Notes: generated by a model not told the origin, from the letters alone. 64,000 nt of DNA from Sugiyamaella lignohabitans (GCF_001640025.1 NC_031673.1:1736001-1800000), one strand, 5' to 3'. Positions 40,263 through 51,981 are shown, counted from the first letter of the stretch. Numbers and translations: made by a program.

Positions 40263-41268
40263 GTGAGGTACAGGCACCTGCTAACTCACATTCGGAACAA
40301 TCTAATTACAATTTACTCTGCTAACTACCGTGCCAATTGACGTTATAGTTAAACTATAGAGTATAAACTCAAACAGCACACCACCAGCACCACCACCACT
40401 AGCAGCAGCAGCAGAAGGGGCAGAGCGGCATGTCATGTCATGCCAAGCCACTTGCGGAACCTAGAATGACAGGATTGTCGTACTATCGTGGCGTTATCGC
40501 TGGTAATAAAAGTAGAGTTGGTTATAATAACTAGCCCGATCTAGCGGAGAACACCACCAAATCACAGTTAGAATTTAATGGGATCATCATACAACCCCTG
40601 ATCTGGCCTCACTAACTAGACACCCTATACTTTTATTCGGCATTGCGACTTTCACTTCTCTACCTCGGCGGGCAACGAAAGAAAAAAACTCTCTTCTTCA
40701 AAAGAACCGACCACGGGCCATATCACCGTATGAGACCACAATAGCACGGGTATAAACATCCGGCAATCTATTTTGATGCGACAGCAGATTCATGCACCCG
40801 ACCTCACATGTGCAACGGCGCATGTTCCCACCATCACCACCTACTCACCCCCAACTGGCCAATGATCCGCCGGCCCACCCCCGACACACCCCACAGGGGT
40901 GCACACAGCTGGGGCCCGAGTCTCACCCAGGGTCTAAGACCGGGTCCAGCCCCCACAGCCGCCCCCAACGGGCACACCCGAGATTTAGGTTCGGCAATTT
41001 TACTTTAAAATGGGCTCTTGGGGGACTGAGATTGCCTCCGGCGGCTGGGGCTACGCCCCAGACCCCCTGGCTCCTCTCGCTACGCTCGAGTCGGGCGTCG
41101 GGACCCCCTGCTCACGATACAAACACGGTTCCCAACGCTCTGGACACCCCCACGCCCGACTCGAGCGCAGCGAGAGGAGCCGGGGGGTCTGGGGCGCAGC
41201 CCCAGCCGCCGGAGGCAGCACCCCCCCTAGAAGTAGTATTAGAGAGTAGTATTATGACAGTAGAGAGA
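40263..41268. other. Intergenic region upstream of the 5-phosphatase pseudogene
   Basis: A GCAG acceptor-like site just before 40277 could mark a 5' exon that I cannot identify. CACCAGCACCACCACCACTAGCAGC (40385-40410, split by composition) is a short CAC/CAG-rich stretch. 40790-40980 is C-rich. 41034-41216 is a GC element. No gene seen. Confidence 0.55.
41034..41216. repeat. GC palindromic element, two arms, 183 bp (long spacer)
   Basis: 53 bp beyond the GDI1 stop. Left hairpin TGGGGC-TAC-GCCCCA and stem CTCTCGCTACGCTCGAG; right stem CTCGAGCGCAGCGAG. The spacer is about 46 bp longer than in other full copies. Confidence 0.9.
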
Positions 41269-42808
41269 TTAGGCCTCGACTTCCTGGGGCTCGCGTTTCT
41301 GGACCACGAGCGGCTTGCCGGTGATGCGGAGGTAGATGTCTTTGACGTCGTCGGTGGTGGTTTCGAAGTGCGAGGTCGAGTCGTAGGATTTGGAGATGAA
41401 CACGTTGTCTTTCAGACCGTCCTCGAGCGGTTCGTACAGCTCGGCAATGCCCATTAAAGTGTCGATACGTGGTCCCAGCAGCTTAAATGCCGGCTCCAGT
41501 TCGAGATGTGGTGTGTCGGTCTCGATAATAGTCGACACAATAGCCAGATAATGGTCTTTAGCAGCCACGTTATGGGCAGATGATACCACGGCAATGTAGA
41601 TATCGTGCTTACGTTTGACCTGGTTCTGGGGAATGATGATTTGCACAGAGTCCAAGTTATCAGTATTAGGAATCGGGTGGTTCAAAATACACATGGCACG
41701 GATCACCTTGTGTCCGGTCTTGCGAACCTTGTCGGGGAAATAAGTTGGGTCTCCAATAACAATCTTGGCTTTAGCGGTCTCGTCACCCGACCGAACTCCG
41801 GCAACTTTACCAGTTTCCTTGTCGTATACAACCTCGTCGATCTGCTTGTCAAGCATATAAGTTCCTCCATAGATAGCAGACAATCTCGCAAACCCCTGAG
41901 GAAGCTCGCCAAGTCCGTACAAAGGATAGATATAGGGGGATTTGCCGTACCGGGCCACTGACTGGGCATACAAATTGATTCGTGAAAAAGTTTCACGAGC
42001 AGGTGCCTTGAGATAATCGTCGGTTGTCCACAGAGCCATGGCATGACCTACAAAGTCACGAGTACCGGGTTCAAGACCGAACTTGAGGTAAACTTCAGTC
42101 ATGGTATTCTTATCCAAATCAAGTCCCTGATGAGTTGAAGGTTCTTCGTCCTTATAATTGCCGACGTATTCAAGAAATCTTTTCATACGACGTTTCTCAA
42201 AAATGCCCATAAGAGGCGATCGAATGGCTTCCATCTCACTAGCAGGAACCTTGGCAATACGTCCGTCTCTGTAAACATACGAACCAGAAATCTGTTTAAA
42301 CTCCAGATAACGCGTCACGTCGGTATGAACGAGAATATTCGTCAATTCGCCATTAGCCATGAGAAATTTAGGAATCAAGTCGACATTCCAATCACGATCA
42401 CGACCAAGACCCTCAGGAGCCGATCCGTTGGGTCGGAACTTCTTATAGAGCTGAGTCAAGTTCAACGAAGCACTCTCACCGCCATAATGATCCTGGCGGT
42501 CGATATGTAGCACCTTCTTCCCCTCGACGGACAACAGGCCCGACAGGATACACTCAGTCAGGCCGGTACCTTTTCTTGTTAGTATTTTGGGGGCGTGTGG
42601 TGGGGGTGTGCCTCCGGCGGCTGGGGCTCCGCCCCAGACCCTGGTTGCTCCTGCTTCGCAGGAGTTAACTCGGACCGTGGCGCAAACCGACTCGAGCGAG
42701 GCGAGAGGAGCCATGGGGTCTGGGGCAGAGCCCCAGCCGCCGGAGGCATACCCCTGACCCGGGTATCTAGCACTCACCTAAAACGATAACGTCGTATTCC
42801 TCGTCCAT
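41269..42808 (-). CDS. GDI1: Rab GDP-dissociation inhibitor, one intron
   Basis: Extracts and recycles prenylated Rab/Ypt GTPases from membranes; essential for vesicle traffic. Exon 1 is 42778-42808 (MDEEYDVIVL plus one base), intron 42570-42777 (GTGAGT ... ACTAAC ... AAAAG), exon 2 41269-42569. The join creates VIVLGTGLTECILSG, the family's dinucleotide-like fold. Product 443 residues (yeast Gdi1 451). Further landmarks: HIDRQDHYGGESASL, GHAMALWTTDDYL (mobile effector region) and YPLYGLGELPQGFARLSA. An open frame running through the intron is created by the GC element there. CTG codes the conserved Leu in GTGLTEC, evidence for the standard code. Confidence 0.96.
42610..42747. repeat. GC palindromic element, two arms, 138 bp, inside the GDI1 intron
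   Basis: Accounts for 138 of 208 intron bases; the remaining 70 equal the size of element-free introns. Left stem CTCCTGC-TTC-GCAGGAG, right stem CTCGAGCGAGGCGAG. Pairing extends outwards: GGGGTGTG left, CATACCCC right. Confidence 0.92.
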
Positions 42809-43275
42809 GGTGGGTTAGAGTTTGGGGGTTTCAATTGACGACCGGGTTGCGAGGTGGGGTGCAATTGAGTCGCGTGGGTGTAGCAGGGACTATTAGCAGT
42901 TTCACAGGCTCGTGTATGGGTCTAAAGAGCCAGCTGAAGGGGCAGATCCGGGTCTGGTGTTGGTGTCTGGAAGAGATTGTTTGGAGGTTGCGCTTTCTTT
43001 GTACGTCGTCGTCATCCGGCCGTGGGGCTGCTGCTGGTAAGGCTGACTTGTGATGATGATCCGAGTCCCGACCCTGTACCCCCTCAGCCAGCGTCGCTAC
43101 ACGATCCGGGTCAGCTGATCACGCATTTGGGGGTATTTTTTACCTGGGCCTGATCTGGTCAAACCGTTTTTGACAGGTGTCTCAGCACCGAGTCTGGCTC
43201 GTGTCTCTTTCCCGCCCGGTGCATGAACGCATGTCTCCTGGACCCTGCCGATCGGGCGTCAGGGTGGGAGGGGGT

Positions 43276-43409
43276 GCCTCCGGCGGCTGGGCTCTGCCCC
43301 AGACCCCGTAGCTCCTGCTTCGCAGGAGTGGCTGGGACCGTCGACGGTCGACTCGAGCGCAGCGAGAGGAGCAGCGGGGTCTGGGGCGGAGCCCCAGCCG
43401 CCGGAGGCA
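43276..43409. repeat. GC palindromic element, two arms, 134 bp
   Basis: Left inner stem has lost one G (CTGGGC-TCT-GCCCCAG). Left terminal stem CTCCTGC-TTC-GCAGGAG, right CTCGAGCGCAGCGAG. Flanked by GGGAGGGGG on the left. Confidence 0.9.
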
Positions 43410-43819
43410 GAGCCCCCAGTCGGGGCTGGTTTCAGGAGGGTGAGGGCAAGAGGAGCTGTTAATTGTGACTCTGGAAACCAGAATTAGCATGACCCGGTTC
43501 AGGCGAAGTGTTTAGAGGGTGTCGAGGGGGCGGTGGACCCCTGAGGTCGGGTCGGGTGGGTTACTGGAGTGGTTGGGAGTCGTAGTGGGAAAATAGTGGA
43601 GTTAGTCCGTAAATAAATGCGACTGGGAGAAGGGATTGGATGAGGGAGGCCGTTTTAACGGTTTCTTTCAGATGTCAATTCATCTGCAACTGGAGCATGC
43701 TGATATGCGGACACCTGCATTTCGCTTTCCAATATGCAATTTATATGCAAAATAGTGCATATCGAATTGTGGACTCTGAATTTCATCACCTCACAATTGG
43801 CATTGCTGGGGAGGGGTCT

Positions 43820-43878
43820 GCCTCTGGCGGCTGGGGCTCTGCCCCAGACCCCGTGGCTCCTCTCGCTTCGCTCGAGTC
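43820..43878 (+). repeat. GC palindromic element, left arm
   Basis: Outer part GCCTCTGGCGGC with one change; hairpin TGGGGC-TCT-GCCCCA; stem CTCTCGCTTCGCTCGAG. Confidence 0.88.
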
Positions 43879-45046
43879 GGGCGAGGGGGTCCCACTGGGG
43901 CGTTTTCTTAGCTGTTTAGAGGGGCATTTTCCCATTCTTGTTTGCTCGAGCCACGTCTTCGTTTTATGTTAATTTATTTTTGCTTTACTCATAATTCATT
44001 GGGTGTTACGACCTGCCAAATAAGTATTAAGCGAGAGTCATGAGAGGTTCTATGTTCTATAGACGAGAAGTTTTGAACGAAATCCTTTTTGATTCTTAAG
44101 TCAAATGCACTAATGGTGGCCTCACTATTGAAAAAATGCTGTATTAATCAACTTTTCGCGAATTTGTCGTATCTCGCTCCCAAGTAGTTCAATTTGGTGG
44201 ACTGTATATTAATTGAGAATATTCAGTCAATATCCTGGTATTTTCGCTAAGGTTTGTAGCATCGTGGCAGACTAATCAGCTATGACTCAGATAGAACCAG
44301 TGTCAGATTTACTCTCACTGTTAGTAGAATACTCTCTTTCATAGTGATATATCTGTAGCCAGTGCAAGTTACTGAGAACGATTATTTGACTGCTGGAGAG
44401 AAGGTTGCTCTGGATCCAAAGGTACAGATGATTTGGTGATGTCTCGGTGTGGAATGAGGGATGTGGGGCAGGAGACAAACCATCAAACTAGAAAAATAGT
44501 TTCTAGCTGGATAATTGCTGGCTATGGTAAGATTTTGGTGTTGATGAGGGGCTATGGGTCCTTCTGTATATTTCTTTATTTTTTAATTTTGTTTAATTTA
44601 TATCAGTATTTAACTGAAACAATAGTTGATATTATCATTCTTTACCCTTCTGAGAATGATGGAGGGTCGGCCCTTCAGGTGACTCAAGAGGTCGACAAAT
44701 ATACGAAATAGCATGATGTGATGTATCGAGCTTGATAATCCTGTTAAAGTTCAACTCGAAGAACTGGGTAATATCTCGATAATAGCCAATGAGAGTAATT
44801 GTGTTGACAGAACTCGATGGTTAATGCCCCTTCGCTGAAGAGATATTAGGAAAAGCTCAGTTTCTTAACTTGCTGACTGACTTTTAGATGTGATTTTAAC
44901 GAGCACGAGCAACAGGATGAATGAAAGTTGCTATATTAGTACCAGTATCAGACGGTAGGAGGTACAAAGCTCGAAACAGATAGATCTGCGTGATAGTCAG
45001 GGGTAAGACGCAGGGTCCAAACCGCCTGCCCAGGTTGTAGACCCAT

Positions 45047-45106
45047 CGACTCGAACGAAGCGAGAGGAGCAGAGCGGTCTGGGGCGGCGCCCCAGCCGCC
45101 GGCGGC
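45047..45106 (-). repeat. GC palindromic element, right arm
   Basis: Stem CTCGAACGAAGCGAG; hairpin TGGGGC-GGC-GCCCCA; outer GCCGCCGGCGGC with A to C change. Confidence 0.88.
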
Positions 45107-45167
45107 ACAACCACCATATCTGGTACTGAAATAGGTTTACATTTTGAACATCGACAGAGGGCCATAT

Positions 45168-45301
45168 GCCTCCGGCGGCTGGGGCTGCGCTCCAGACCTC
45201 GCTGCTCCTTTATCGCAGGAGTTGTGGGACCGTAGACGAAACGACTCGAGCGCAGCGAGAGGAGCAGCGGGGTCTGGGGCGGAGCCCCAGCCGCCGGAGG
45301 C
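45168..45301. repeat. GC palindromic element, two arms, 134 bp
   Basis: Ends 12 bp from the stop of the YjbQ-family gene. Left arm slightly worn (TGGGGC-TGC-GCTCCA, stem CTCCT-TTATCGC-AGGAG); right arm intact with CTCGAGCGCAGCGAG. Confidence 0.9.
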
Positions 45302-45312
45302 ACGAGGGGTGA

Positions 45313-45744
45313 CTAGTACTTTTGGCCCTGGATAGTAGCCACGGCGGTTCGAGTATGGCGACGGGCGCGGAATTCGCATAGCCAGATGCCCTGCCAAGTG
45401 CCGAGGGCCATTTTGCCATTGCGGATAGGGATGTTTAGCGAGGCTCCGACGAGGGTGCTGCGGATATGGCCGGGCATGTCGTCGGGGCCCTCTGCGTTGT
45501 GAATGTAGTCGGTGTCGCTTTCAGGGGCAATTCGTGCCAGAGCGTTTTTCATGTCTTCACGAACATCCGAATCCCAGTTTTCATTCAGTGTTAAACCGGC
45601 ACTGGTATGCTGGAGAAAGATATTGACCATTCCGACCTCGTACTCGGAAATCAGTGATCCAATATTATCATAAACCTCGTCAGTCACCAGATAGCAGCCT
45701 TGCGACCGCGACGCAAATTTAAACGACTTTTGACTCCACGACAT
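45313..45744 (-). CDS. YjbQ/UPF0047 family protein (143 aa)
   Basis: A small conserved protein found from bacteria to fungi; the bacterial member has been linked to thiamin-phosphate synthase-like activity, but the eukaryotic role is not established. One exon, ATG at 45744, with the family motifs in order: GCYLVTDEV (about 16-24), FLQHTSAGLTLNEN (about 43-56), YIHNAEGPDDMPGHIRS (about 80-96), and LGTWQGIWLCEF near the end. The His residues of the HTSA, IHNAEG and GHIRS motifs are kept. Length is typical. No targeting signal. The gene stands alone. Confidence 0.92.
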   Translation of the reverse strand: MSWSQKSFKFASRSQGCYLVTDEVYDNIGSLISEYEVGMVNIFLQHTSAGLTLNENWDSDVREDMKNALARIAPESDTDYIHNAEGPDDMPGHIRSTLVGASLNIPIRNGKMALGTWQGIWLCEFRARRHTRTAVATIQGQKY

Positions 45745-45966
45745 GATTATTCACCCAATTTCAACAAAAAATAAACTTGCACAATTGGATATTAGTACTT
45801 GCTCACCAATATTTATATATAAATGCCTGATCTGGCACGAGTTGCTTCTCGATGCAACTCTCAGCAAGCAACTAGCCGTGCTCGTCTCGATCTGCGGGGA
45901 TCGTCAGGGTCAGCGGTCGGAAATTCTCATGACCGGTTTCAATTGATTTCATTCTCGTTGGGACCT

Positions 45967-46102
45967 GCCTCCGGGGGCTGGGGCTCCGCCCCAGACCCCT
46001 TGGCTCCTCTCGCTTCGCTCGAGTCGTTCCATCGACGGACCCAGCAGTTCCGCGGAGCGGAGCACAACCAGGGTCTGGGGCGGAGCCCCAGCCGCCGGAG
46101 GC
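45967..46102. repeat. GC palindromic element, two arms, 136 bp
   Basis: Left outer GCCTCCGGGGGC has one change; left stem CTCTCGCTTCGCTCGAG. The right terminal stem is the third version, TTCCGC-GGA-GCGGAG. Confidence 0.9.
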
Positions 46103-46207
46103 ACTCACAAGGGCCTCACCCCTGCGACCCCCTCCGTCTCAGTGAATACTTTTTAAATCGAAGAAAATGAATCCACAAGCCCGGAAATCGGGTCCACGTT
46201 TGGTGGA

Positions 46208-46215
46208 GTCACGTG
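46208..46215 (+). promoter_or_regulatory. GTCACGTG box upstream of POM152
   Basis: GTCACGTGAT, a full Cbf1-type CDEI match, 270 bp before the POM152 ATG. Confidence 0.45.
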
Positions 46216-46484
46216 ATATGCGATGTGCAGAAAAAGTTAGTTCACGTTTGTTTACACTGTAAAAGCATGCTAGAGACCGCGACTGTCTTGTGTAGAACTG
46301 CTTTATTTCGGTGAGAACTTTGTTAGCCACCAGTGGATTGTCGTGGACAGAGTGTTTTTCTCTTGGCTGGTTGCTGGGTTATATTTGCATAAAAGAGACC
46401 AAGTGTGGCCCTCGGAATTTACAGTGGAAATACTGCCGCTAACGCATGGTTTGCCGGTAACTTAAGTGCCATTTTCCCGGTATA

Positions 46485-49400
46485 ATGTCCAGAAGAACTT
46501 CTTCCAAGCCCTGGCACAATGATGCCGCTGGATCGAGCTTTTCAGATCCCTCGGCTCCAACAATAATTGCTGCTCAAACTCGGAAATCGACTCCCATTCT
46601 TAAGAAACCATCGGTCGCTTCTGAGACCTCCCCTTTAATCCCGACGGTGTATCTCGATGTTGGTCAACAGCGATTGCTATTTGTCAGTTTATTTTTCGGA
46701 ATCCAAGCTTATAAAATTTCAGAAGCAGTTGGTTCGACAATTGGCAGTGAAGCCTTTTTACTAAAATATTTAATTATAGACGCCATGTTTGTGTGGGTTC
46801 TGCCTATATTCAGAATCCCTTGGCTTACATTCAGCAATTGGGTGTCGTTTTTGCAGTTCATATTGCTTATTATTTTCAACATTTTTCTTAGTACCAGCTC
46901 ATTCTCTTTGAGTCTTTTGATTTTGGCTATTTGGAAATCTCTATTTGAAACCGAAGTATCGTTTTCAGGCAGCAAAGTCCATCAACAGGACCAGGTTTAT
47001 GATGCCAAATCCCATCTTCTCGGTAAATATACTGTAAATATTCTTCCTGAGAGCACTGCTTTGCTCAATCCAGGACTGGCCTCGTACTGCGTTGACTCGG
47101 GTGCTTCCAATTTACCAATCTCGATTCCTGTTCGTCTCAATGCTACTGATCCTATTTTTGTTCAATTGGCCAGAATCGATTTTGAAACTCTAGAAGAAAC
47201 TACCTACAACTTTACAAGAAAAGAACTCAAGTCGTTTAAAAGCAGCAGTCCTCCTGCTAATTTGATTGATGAGTTTGAAGGTCTGATTGAGGGAATTGCT
47301 GGCTCTGGCGGCAGTGGTAGTGGTGCGGGGTCTGGAGCAGGGTCTGGCTCTGGTTCTGGTGGATCGGGTCCTGGCTCGGGATCCGGTTCGACTTCTAGGT
47401 CTACTGCATCGCTATCTTATCTCAGTCTGCCAGTTAGCAAACCCGGCTTGTATAGATTGAAGCAAGTAACGGATGCATCCAATCTTGACGTAAGACTATA
47501 TCGTTCAGATGTGTTGGTGGTATCGTGTCCAAAGGCATATATCATTGGTAGTGAAGCTAGTGATGTTAGTCCTGATAGGTGTATTGGAGATGTGGACACA
47601 CCCAAGCTTGTAGTAGATGGTGTTCCACCTCTGCGAGTCAAATACAGTCGATCTGTTAAAGGAAGAGAGTCTTTATTTTCTGTCCAATCTTTGCAACCTG
47701 ACCATTTTACCTCTCCTCTGTTATCAGGCGGTGCAACTGGCAGTCGATTTGTTTGGTCGAAAGGAGACTCGTTAGATTGGGTACAAGCAAAGACTGTTGA
47801 GGTCGATTTGGATACCACTTTGTCTACAACTGGTCAATGGGTATATGACATCGACGAGGTAGAAGACGCTTTCGGTAATATCATCAACTATTCTGCCCTT
47901 CTGCAAAGCGGGAAGAATTCTGCTCTCTTGTCATCCAAGGGTCTTTCTTATGGCTTTGCAGTGCATCCTCGACCTCAAATCAGATTCCAAGGCTGTGATT
48001 CTGTCAACCCCGTCAAACTTCCAAAAGGACATCAGGTCCAATTACCTGTAAGCTTGATTGCTGATGCTAATGACGGTCCGTTTGAAGCAACTTTCGACTA
48101 CTCTCCTTTGCAGGATGAATCTAATGAGTATAACAACGAAACTTCGGTCTTTAGTCACAAATTCAACTCTCTTGGCGAGAGACTTGTAATCAGTGAACCA
48201 GGTATTTATTCTCTTAGAGAGATATCTGGCAAGTATTGTTCTGGAGACGTCATCGAACCTTCTTCGTGTCTTGTTTTTGTGCCTCCTGAACCAACTGTGG
48301 AAATAAAATTCGATGACATTGAAGACAAGTGTGCTGGGCCCACTGGTGTCCGTGCTGATATCAGTTTGACTGGTAACCCTCCATTTTCACTTTCCTACAG
48401 AGTTATCAAGGATGGAAGAATCATTTCTACAAAGACCCATGATATTAGCAAGAGTCGAGAGCAACTCATGTTCAATCCTTCTGAAGAGGGCAATTATGTT
48501 TATGAATTCTTTAGTCTTTCTGATGACTTGTACAAAGGTAGACCTTTGCAAGGAGATCATTTCAAGAAGAGCCAATCAATTCATGTTCTTGCTGGTGCCT
48601 CATTTGCCGAAAAGTCTATCCACACCAGAAGATGCTGCTCAGGCGATTCGCTTAAGTTGAAGGTAGATTTGAATGGTATTCCACCTCTGAAATTGAACTA
48701 CGAAATTGTGTCAGGAAATTCTCGTAAGGAGCAGTTCTCTGTCAGCGATATTAACGACATGAGCTATGAGATTGAAACACCTGCACTTACCCAGGGTGGT
48801 AGATACACCATTTCGCTCGTTTCTGTTCAAGACAGCCGTGGTTGCGTAACACCATTAAATGAAGCTGATATTGTCGTTGAAGTGAGAAGACAGCGTCCTG
48901 CTGCAGCCTTCTTGCCTATTGATGGCAGCACGAAAGTCAAAACTTTAGAAGGCAGATCAATTGGACTCCCACTTCGTTTAAGCGGCAAAGCTCCATGGAC
49001 TGTATCTTATAAACATATCGACGAGGCATCAGGAATCGAGCAGGATTACGTTGTGAACGTTGGAAACGCCAATGGTGACGCCATCCATACCAACCAGAAG
49101 GGCAAATACCTAATCACTGGTGTCTCTGATGCCTACTGTCCAGGAGATGTATCAGTCGAAAGCAACACGATTGATATTTCGTGGATAAACAAACCTAGTC
49201 TCTCCGTCGTGTCAACACCGTCACTATCAAAGGTTGCAGATAACCTGATGTCCCGTAAGAATGTGTGCGAACTGGAAGAGGATGTATTTGAGATTAGTTT
49301 AGAGGGTAAGTTAAGCAATTGGAGAGTGATAACTGGAATTTGTTATGCAAAAAGTCATGGAATACTAACTGATATTTAGGAACTCCACCATTTGTTGTAT

Positions 49401-50467
49401 ACTATGATATTGAGGGTCCTCGAAACCAGATGAACCAAAGGATCCAGGTAGCTACCAAGTATGCAAGCTTAAAGATGGATACTTCGAAACCAGGAACTTA
49501 CAGATACAAAATCAAGGGAGTTTCCGATGGAGTGTACGACTTGTCCGATCTCAACTTGAACAGCAATACTCCGGTTGTAGTGGAACAGGTTGTGGAAAAA
49601 CGGCCAACTGCTGCTTTTGTTAACAAGGGACGTGACTACAAGACCTGTGTGAATTCGTATATTGATGGAGATTCTGATCAGTCTGTTGAGGGTATTGGAA
49701 TTAGTCTAGTTGGTCAGGCGCCATTTACATTAGGCATTGAATTACACCATGAAAGTACTGGAAAGGTCAGAAAGCTAACAATTCCCGACATCAACCAATC
49801 AACATTTAAACTGAAGAGCATATTCAAAAATTTGAGTCTGGGTAGATATACAGTTTCTTTTACAAGCATCGTCGATGGTAAGGGATGCTCAAGTTCAGAT
49901 TTCCGAGACGATGAACGAGTACACATTCTAGTATCTGACGTTCCAAAGATCACACCTCTCAATCCTAAGGATAACTACTGTGTTGGGGAAAGAATTGGCT
50001 TTGCTCTCGACGGAGTGCCACCTTTTGATGTTGTTTATGAATTCAATGGTAAGAGACAACACGCAATTACAAGGACATCGCCCTTTTCTCGACTTGCCTC
50101 AACAGACGGAAACCTGACATTTATCAGCCTGTCAGACAGTGTGTCGAACTGTGAGGGTCGCCTAGATCACATGAGCCCAATAATCATACGACCAATCCCA
50201 TCTGTCAGAATCAGGGAGGAGATATCACGCCAAGACATTCATGAAGGTGACCAAGCAGAACTGATATTCAGTTTCACTGGCACCCCTCCATATTCTTTCA
50301 CATATACCCGTAGCGAGCTGGTGGGACGTCCTGCCAAGCTCACTGTGGTCGAGTCACACTCTGTATCCGACGTAAACAGTTCGGAATATAGTATATTCAC
50401 TAGCACTCAGGGCACATATGAAGTAGTGGCCCTAGAAGACGCATACTGCTCAGTCAGCAACCGCTAA
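46485..50467 (+). CDS. POM152: Nuclear pore membrane protein Pom152, one intron
   Basis: An integral pore-membrane nucleoporin that forms the lumenal ring of the nuclear pore complex. Exons 46485-49305 and 49380-50467; the 74-bp intron starts GTAAGT, has TACTAAC at 49363-49369 and ends ATTTAG, joining ISLEG to TPPFVVYYD. Product 1302 residues (yeast Pom152 1337). An N-terminal nucleoporin-facing part carries hydrophobic segments near residues 65-85, 93-112 and 118-145. The long lumenal part has Ig-like repeats with recurring (G/N)xPPFxxxY and GxYxxxxxSDxxC motifs. Unusual: an almost pure Gly/Ser tract at residues about 271-302. The intron is element-free. Confidence 0.93.
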
Positions 50468-50963
50468 TACCTGTATTTTTATTATATACATATAAGTTTA
50501 TTAAATATTGCATTCTAGCCAGCATCCCCCCCCTCCCTTCCGGGCCGAAGTTGCCTCCAGATATAGTTTGTTCTGATCCATCTCACATATATCGAATAAT
50601 CGATAATCCTCGATGAAGAACTGATTACTCTCGTCCCTTAACCGCAGTCAATTCCGAAATAAAACTCCAGAACAAAAACCATCAGTTCCAGAATATAATC
50701 AAAACCGACGTGAAACACGCGATACTCCCAGAATATCATTTCGAATTCATAAGAAAGGATGTGAAATTCATGTGTAATAGATAGAATAGAACTAGCTTAT
50801 AATGCAGGGGTATAGACAGGATTGTTCATTGCATGAACCACGCAGGGACTTTTGTACTGCATTAGGTACGGGGATCAGGAAAAACTGATAAGATGGATCT
50901 GCATGCAAGATTAAATAAAATTTGAAACCGTAACAGAAACCTAATCAAGTGAAGAAAGCTATC
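50468..50963. other. Intergenic between POM152 and BMT6
   Basis: AT-rich, with the CCCCCCCCTCCC tract at 50526-50537 and no gene. No GC element, unlike most gene 3' ends in the window. Confidence 0.65.
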
Positions 50964-51953
50964 ATGGCACCCAGGCGGAAAGCTAAAGTGGGAAATCCCG
51001 AGACTGGAGAGAAAGAAACCAAGACAGCTGATTCCCAATCCCTGGTAGTTGCAAATGAAATCCTGGATTTGTTCAAAGAAAGTTTCAGCGACACTTTGTC
51101 GCTAGATCCGCCAGAGTTACAGGAAAGAATCCAATCAGTCAAAACTTCTCTCTTTGATAGGAATTATATGGAAGCATTTGGCAGTGAAGAAAATCTAGAA
51201 GCATATGTAGTGAGATGGACTCCTTCAAGAGCTCTCTCATACAGCCATTTATTTTCCAGTATCACACCCATCAGAGACCTATTGACAGAATCACCTGCTT
51301 CTGGTCAGGGCGAAACCAAGCGTCGTGTCCTATCAATAGGAGGAGGTGCTGGTGCTGAAATCGTTGGTGTATCTTCTGTGTCGTTGTTAAGAAATAGAAG
51401 TAAAGAGATCAATGAAAACAACCGACTTTCAATTGACCTGCTGGCTGTTGATGTAGCCAAGTGGGATAATGTGGTAAATAGGTTGGATGGGTATGTTCAG
51501 AAGTACTGGCCCCAGTGGGGACGAATGAATGGTACCTCTGAACTAGAAAAGGACAGTCCGTTATCCATATCGTTCCTCAACCATGACATTCTTACTATAT
51601 CATCGGCAGAAATCCAACTTGAGACTCTGGATCTCATTACATGCATGTTCACGACGAATGAGCTTTTCGCATCATCCAAAGCTGGCACTGTCAAATTTCT
51701 TCACTCACTGTCCAGCTGTAAACCAGGTGCTTTACTACTCATAGTAGAAAGTGCAGGTTCATACTCGGAAATCCAAATTGGCAGCAAAACCTTCCCGGTG
51801 CAGTTCCTCATCGATCACACTCTGACCAGTAATAAGAACTGGGCCATCATAGACTCCGAAGATTCTCGCTGGTATCGGGTTCCTGACGGACTCAAGTATC
51901 CTCTTAAGCTCGAGAACATGAGATTCTTCTTCAAGCTCTATAGACGACTATAA
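50964..51953 (+). CDS. BMT6: 25S rRNA (uridine-N3) methyltransferase, Bmt6-like
   Basis: A SAM-dependent methyltransferase that in yeast methylates uridine 2843 of 25S rRNA in the nucleolus. The first ATG is 50964 (MAPRRKAKVGNPETG); the frame is open a little further upstream without ATG. 329 residues. Basic N-terminus, helical lead-in, the SAM-binding motif RVLSIGGGAGAEIVGV (about 119-134), an acidic position in DLLAVDVAKWDNVV, DLITCMFTTNELFA, and the C-terminal DSRWYRVPDGLKYPLKLENMRFF (split at DGL), typical of the family. Shorter than yeast Bmt6 but with no missing core motif. Convergent with RPL22. Confidence 0.85.
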   Translation: MAPRRKAKVGNPETGEKETKTADSQSLVVANEILDLFKESFSDTLSLDPPELQERIQSVKTSLFDRNYMEAFGSEENLEAYVVRWTPSRALSYSHLFSSITPIRDLLTESPASGQGETKRRVLSIGGGAGAEIVGVSSVSLLRNRSKEINENNRLSIDLLAVDVAKWDNVVNRLDGYVQKYWPQWGRMNGTSELEKDSPLSISFLNHDILTISSAEIQLETLDLITCMFTTNELFASSKAGTVKFLHSLSSCKPGALLLIVESAGSYSEIQIGSKTFPVQFLIDHTLTSNKNWAIIDSEDSRWYRVPDGLKYPLKLENMRFFFKLYRRL

Positions 51954-51981
51954 CTATTGCATTTTTATGATCTGTCGGACT

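Larger units (their letters stand above)
42809..45312. other. Intergenic region between GDI1 and the YjbQ-family gene
   Basis: 2.5 kb with four GC elements at 43276, 43820, 45047 and 45168. 43900-44900 is AT-rich with no recognisable gene; the 92-codon frame at 44433-44711 has no family features. The divergent GDI1 promoter lies at the left end. Confidence 0.65.
45745..46484. other. Divergent promoter region of the YjbQ-family gene and POM152
   Basis: Contains one full GC element and a GTCACGTG box. The rest is AT-rich, with no gene. Confidence 0.65.

Noticed and set aside
42579..42777. N-terminal extension of the GDI1 frame through the intron (SARYPGQGYASGGW...)
   Set aside because: It reads through a GC element. 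Splicing of 42570-42777 restores the invariant VIVLGTGLTEC start of the family.
44433..44711. 92-codon open frame with hydrophobic stretch (SFCIFLYFLILFNLY)
   Set aside because: AT-rich intergenic context, no homologous pattern, no neighbours supporting it.
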